From Oscillospiraceae bacterium (GTDB taxonomy: Bacteria > Bacillota > Clostridia > Christensenellales > Aristaeellaceae): a stretch of 5,449 nucleotides of DNA. The translations under genes and the position numbers were made by a program. The stretch spans positions 1 to 5,449 of the forward strand of contig JAITDK010000198.1 of the NCBI GenBank assembly GCA_031282605.1. The letters are read 5' to 3'. The notes beneath the pieces are model-generated. The model was not told the origin of the DNA. It made no database searches and saw only the letters and a list, made by a program, of their open reading frames with translations. Shown here one piece after another: positions 5,314 through 5,449 of this stretch; within the stretch, counting starts at the first letter, position 1, and every line of letters starts with the position of its first letter.

Positions 5314-5390
5314 ATCTCGCGCAGGGTCAGCATAGGGGGCAACCTTACGCAGCGCCGGCATATAGGAGCTGCCGAACCCACGTTTTAATC

Positions 5391-5449
5391 TCACCCCAAT
5401 ATACCGCTCTTCGCCACGGAATCCACCACCGCTTCAATCGACTCCGGCG
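5391..5449 (-). CDS. C-terminal end of an unidentified protein (partial)
   Basis: The minus strand is open from the window edge to TGA at 5391-5393 and encodes ...PESIEAVVDSVAKSGILG. The composition (a helical, well-formed bacterial tail with GC-rich third positions) looks like the true end of a gene that begins outside the window. Eighteen residues are too few to name a family. No strong terminator directly follows; the weak candidate at 4886-4909 is nearly 500 bases downstream. Confidence 0.6.
   Translation of the reverse strand, partial: PESIEAVVDSVAKSGILG

Noticed and set aside
4968..5381. 137-residue open frame on the minus strand starting at GTG 5381, just after the gene ending at 5391
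   Set aside because: It runs through the GC-rich palindrome and both inverted repeats, and its composition is not protein-like. GGGGTGAG before it is part of the previous gene's end. More likely a read-through of repeat DNA.

Overview
The window looks like chromosomal DNA of a Bacillota (Firmicutes, Clostridia-like) bacterium. The signs are strong GGAGG-type ribosome binding sites, GTG/TTG starts beside ATG, a MetA of the Bacillus/acetyl type, a DUF3048 (YerB-like) secreted protein, a small secreted polysaccharide deacetylase, and Rho-independent terminators with long T-tracts. GC content is moderate to high. No phage, transposase or CRISPR gene is visible.

Left part (1-2565): a complete metA on the minus strand (methionine biosynthesis) is divergent from a plus-strand cluster. 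The two share a roughly 140-base region with overlapping promoter-like elements. The plus cluster is (i) a secreted NodB-type polysaccharide deacetylase with all five catalytic motifs, (ii) a broken flavodoxin-fold NADPH-dependent oxidoreductase whose N-terminus and C-terminus are both recognisable but whose middle is missing, and (iii) an unrecognised 84-residue acidic protein whose ATG overlaps the stop codon of the broken gene.

Middle (2602-3476): a minus-strand YdcZ-type DMT membrane protein converges on the plus cluster. Between it and the next minus-strand gene lie about 350 bases without a protein gene. They appear to encode an independent structured RNA of about 215 nt on the minus strand. 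It has an extended -10 promoter and its own terminator. Its 3' half can form two mutually exclusive structures, and it carries a GCCGAT block where 6S RNA would have its product-RNA start. The 6S assignment is tentative.

Right part (3474-5449): a DUF3048 protein, probably starting at TTG, has a clear terminator on its 3' side. About 700 bases upstream of it hold no convincing gene but contain a weak terminator, a 146-base segment bounded by 13-base perfect inverted repeats, and a GC-rich palindrome. The window ends in the last 18 codons of another minus-strand gene.

The genes do not form one obvious pathway. The common threads are cell-envelope functions (deacetylase, DUF3048, DMT protein) beside a housekeeping metA. 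The most interesting items are the candidate RNA, the internally deleted oxidoreductase with its coupled small protein, and the inverted-repeat element.
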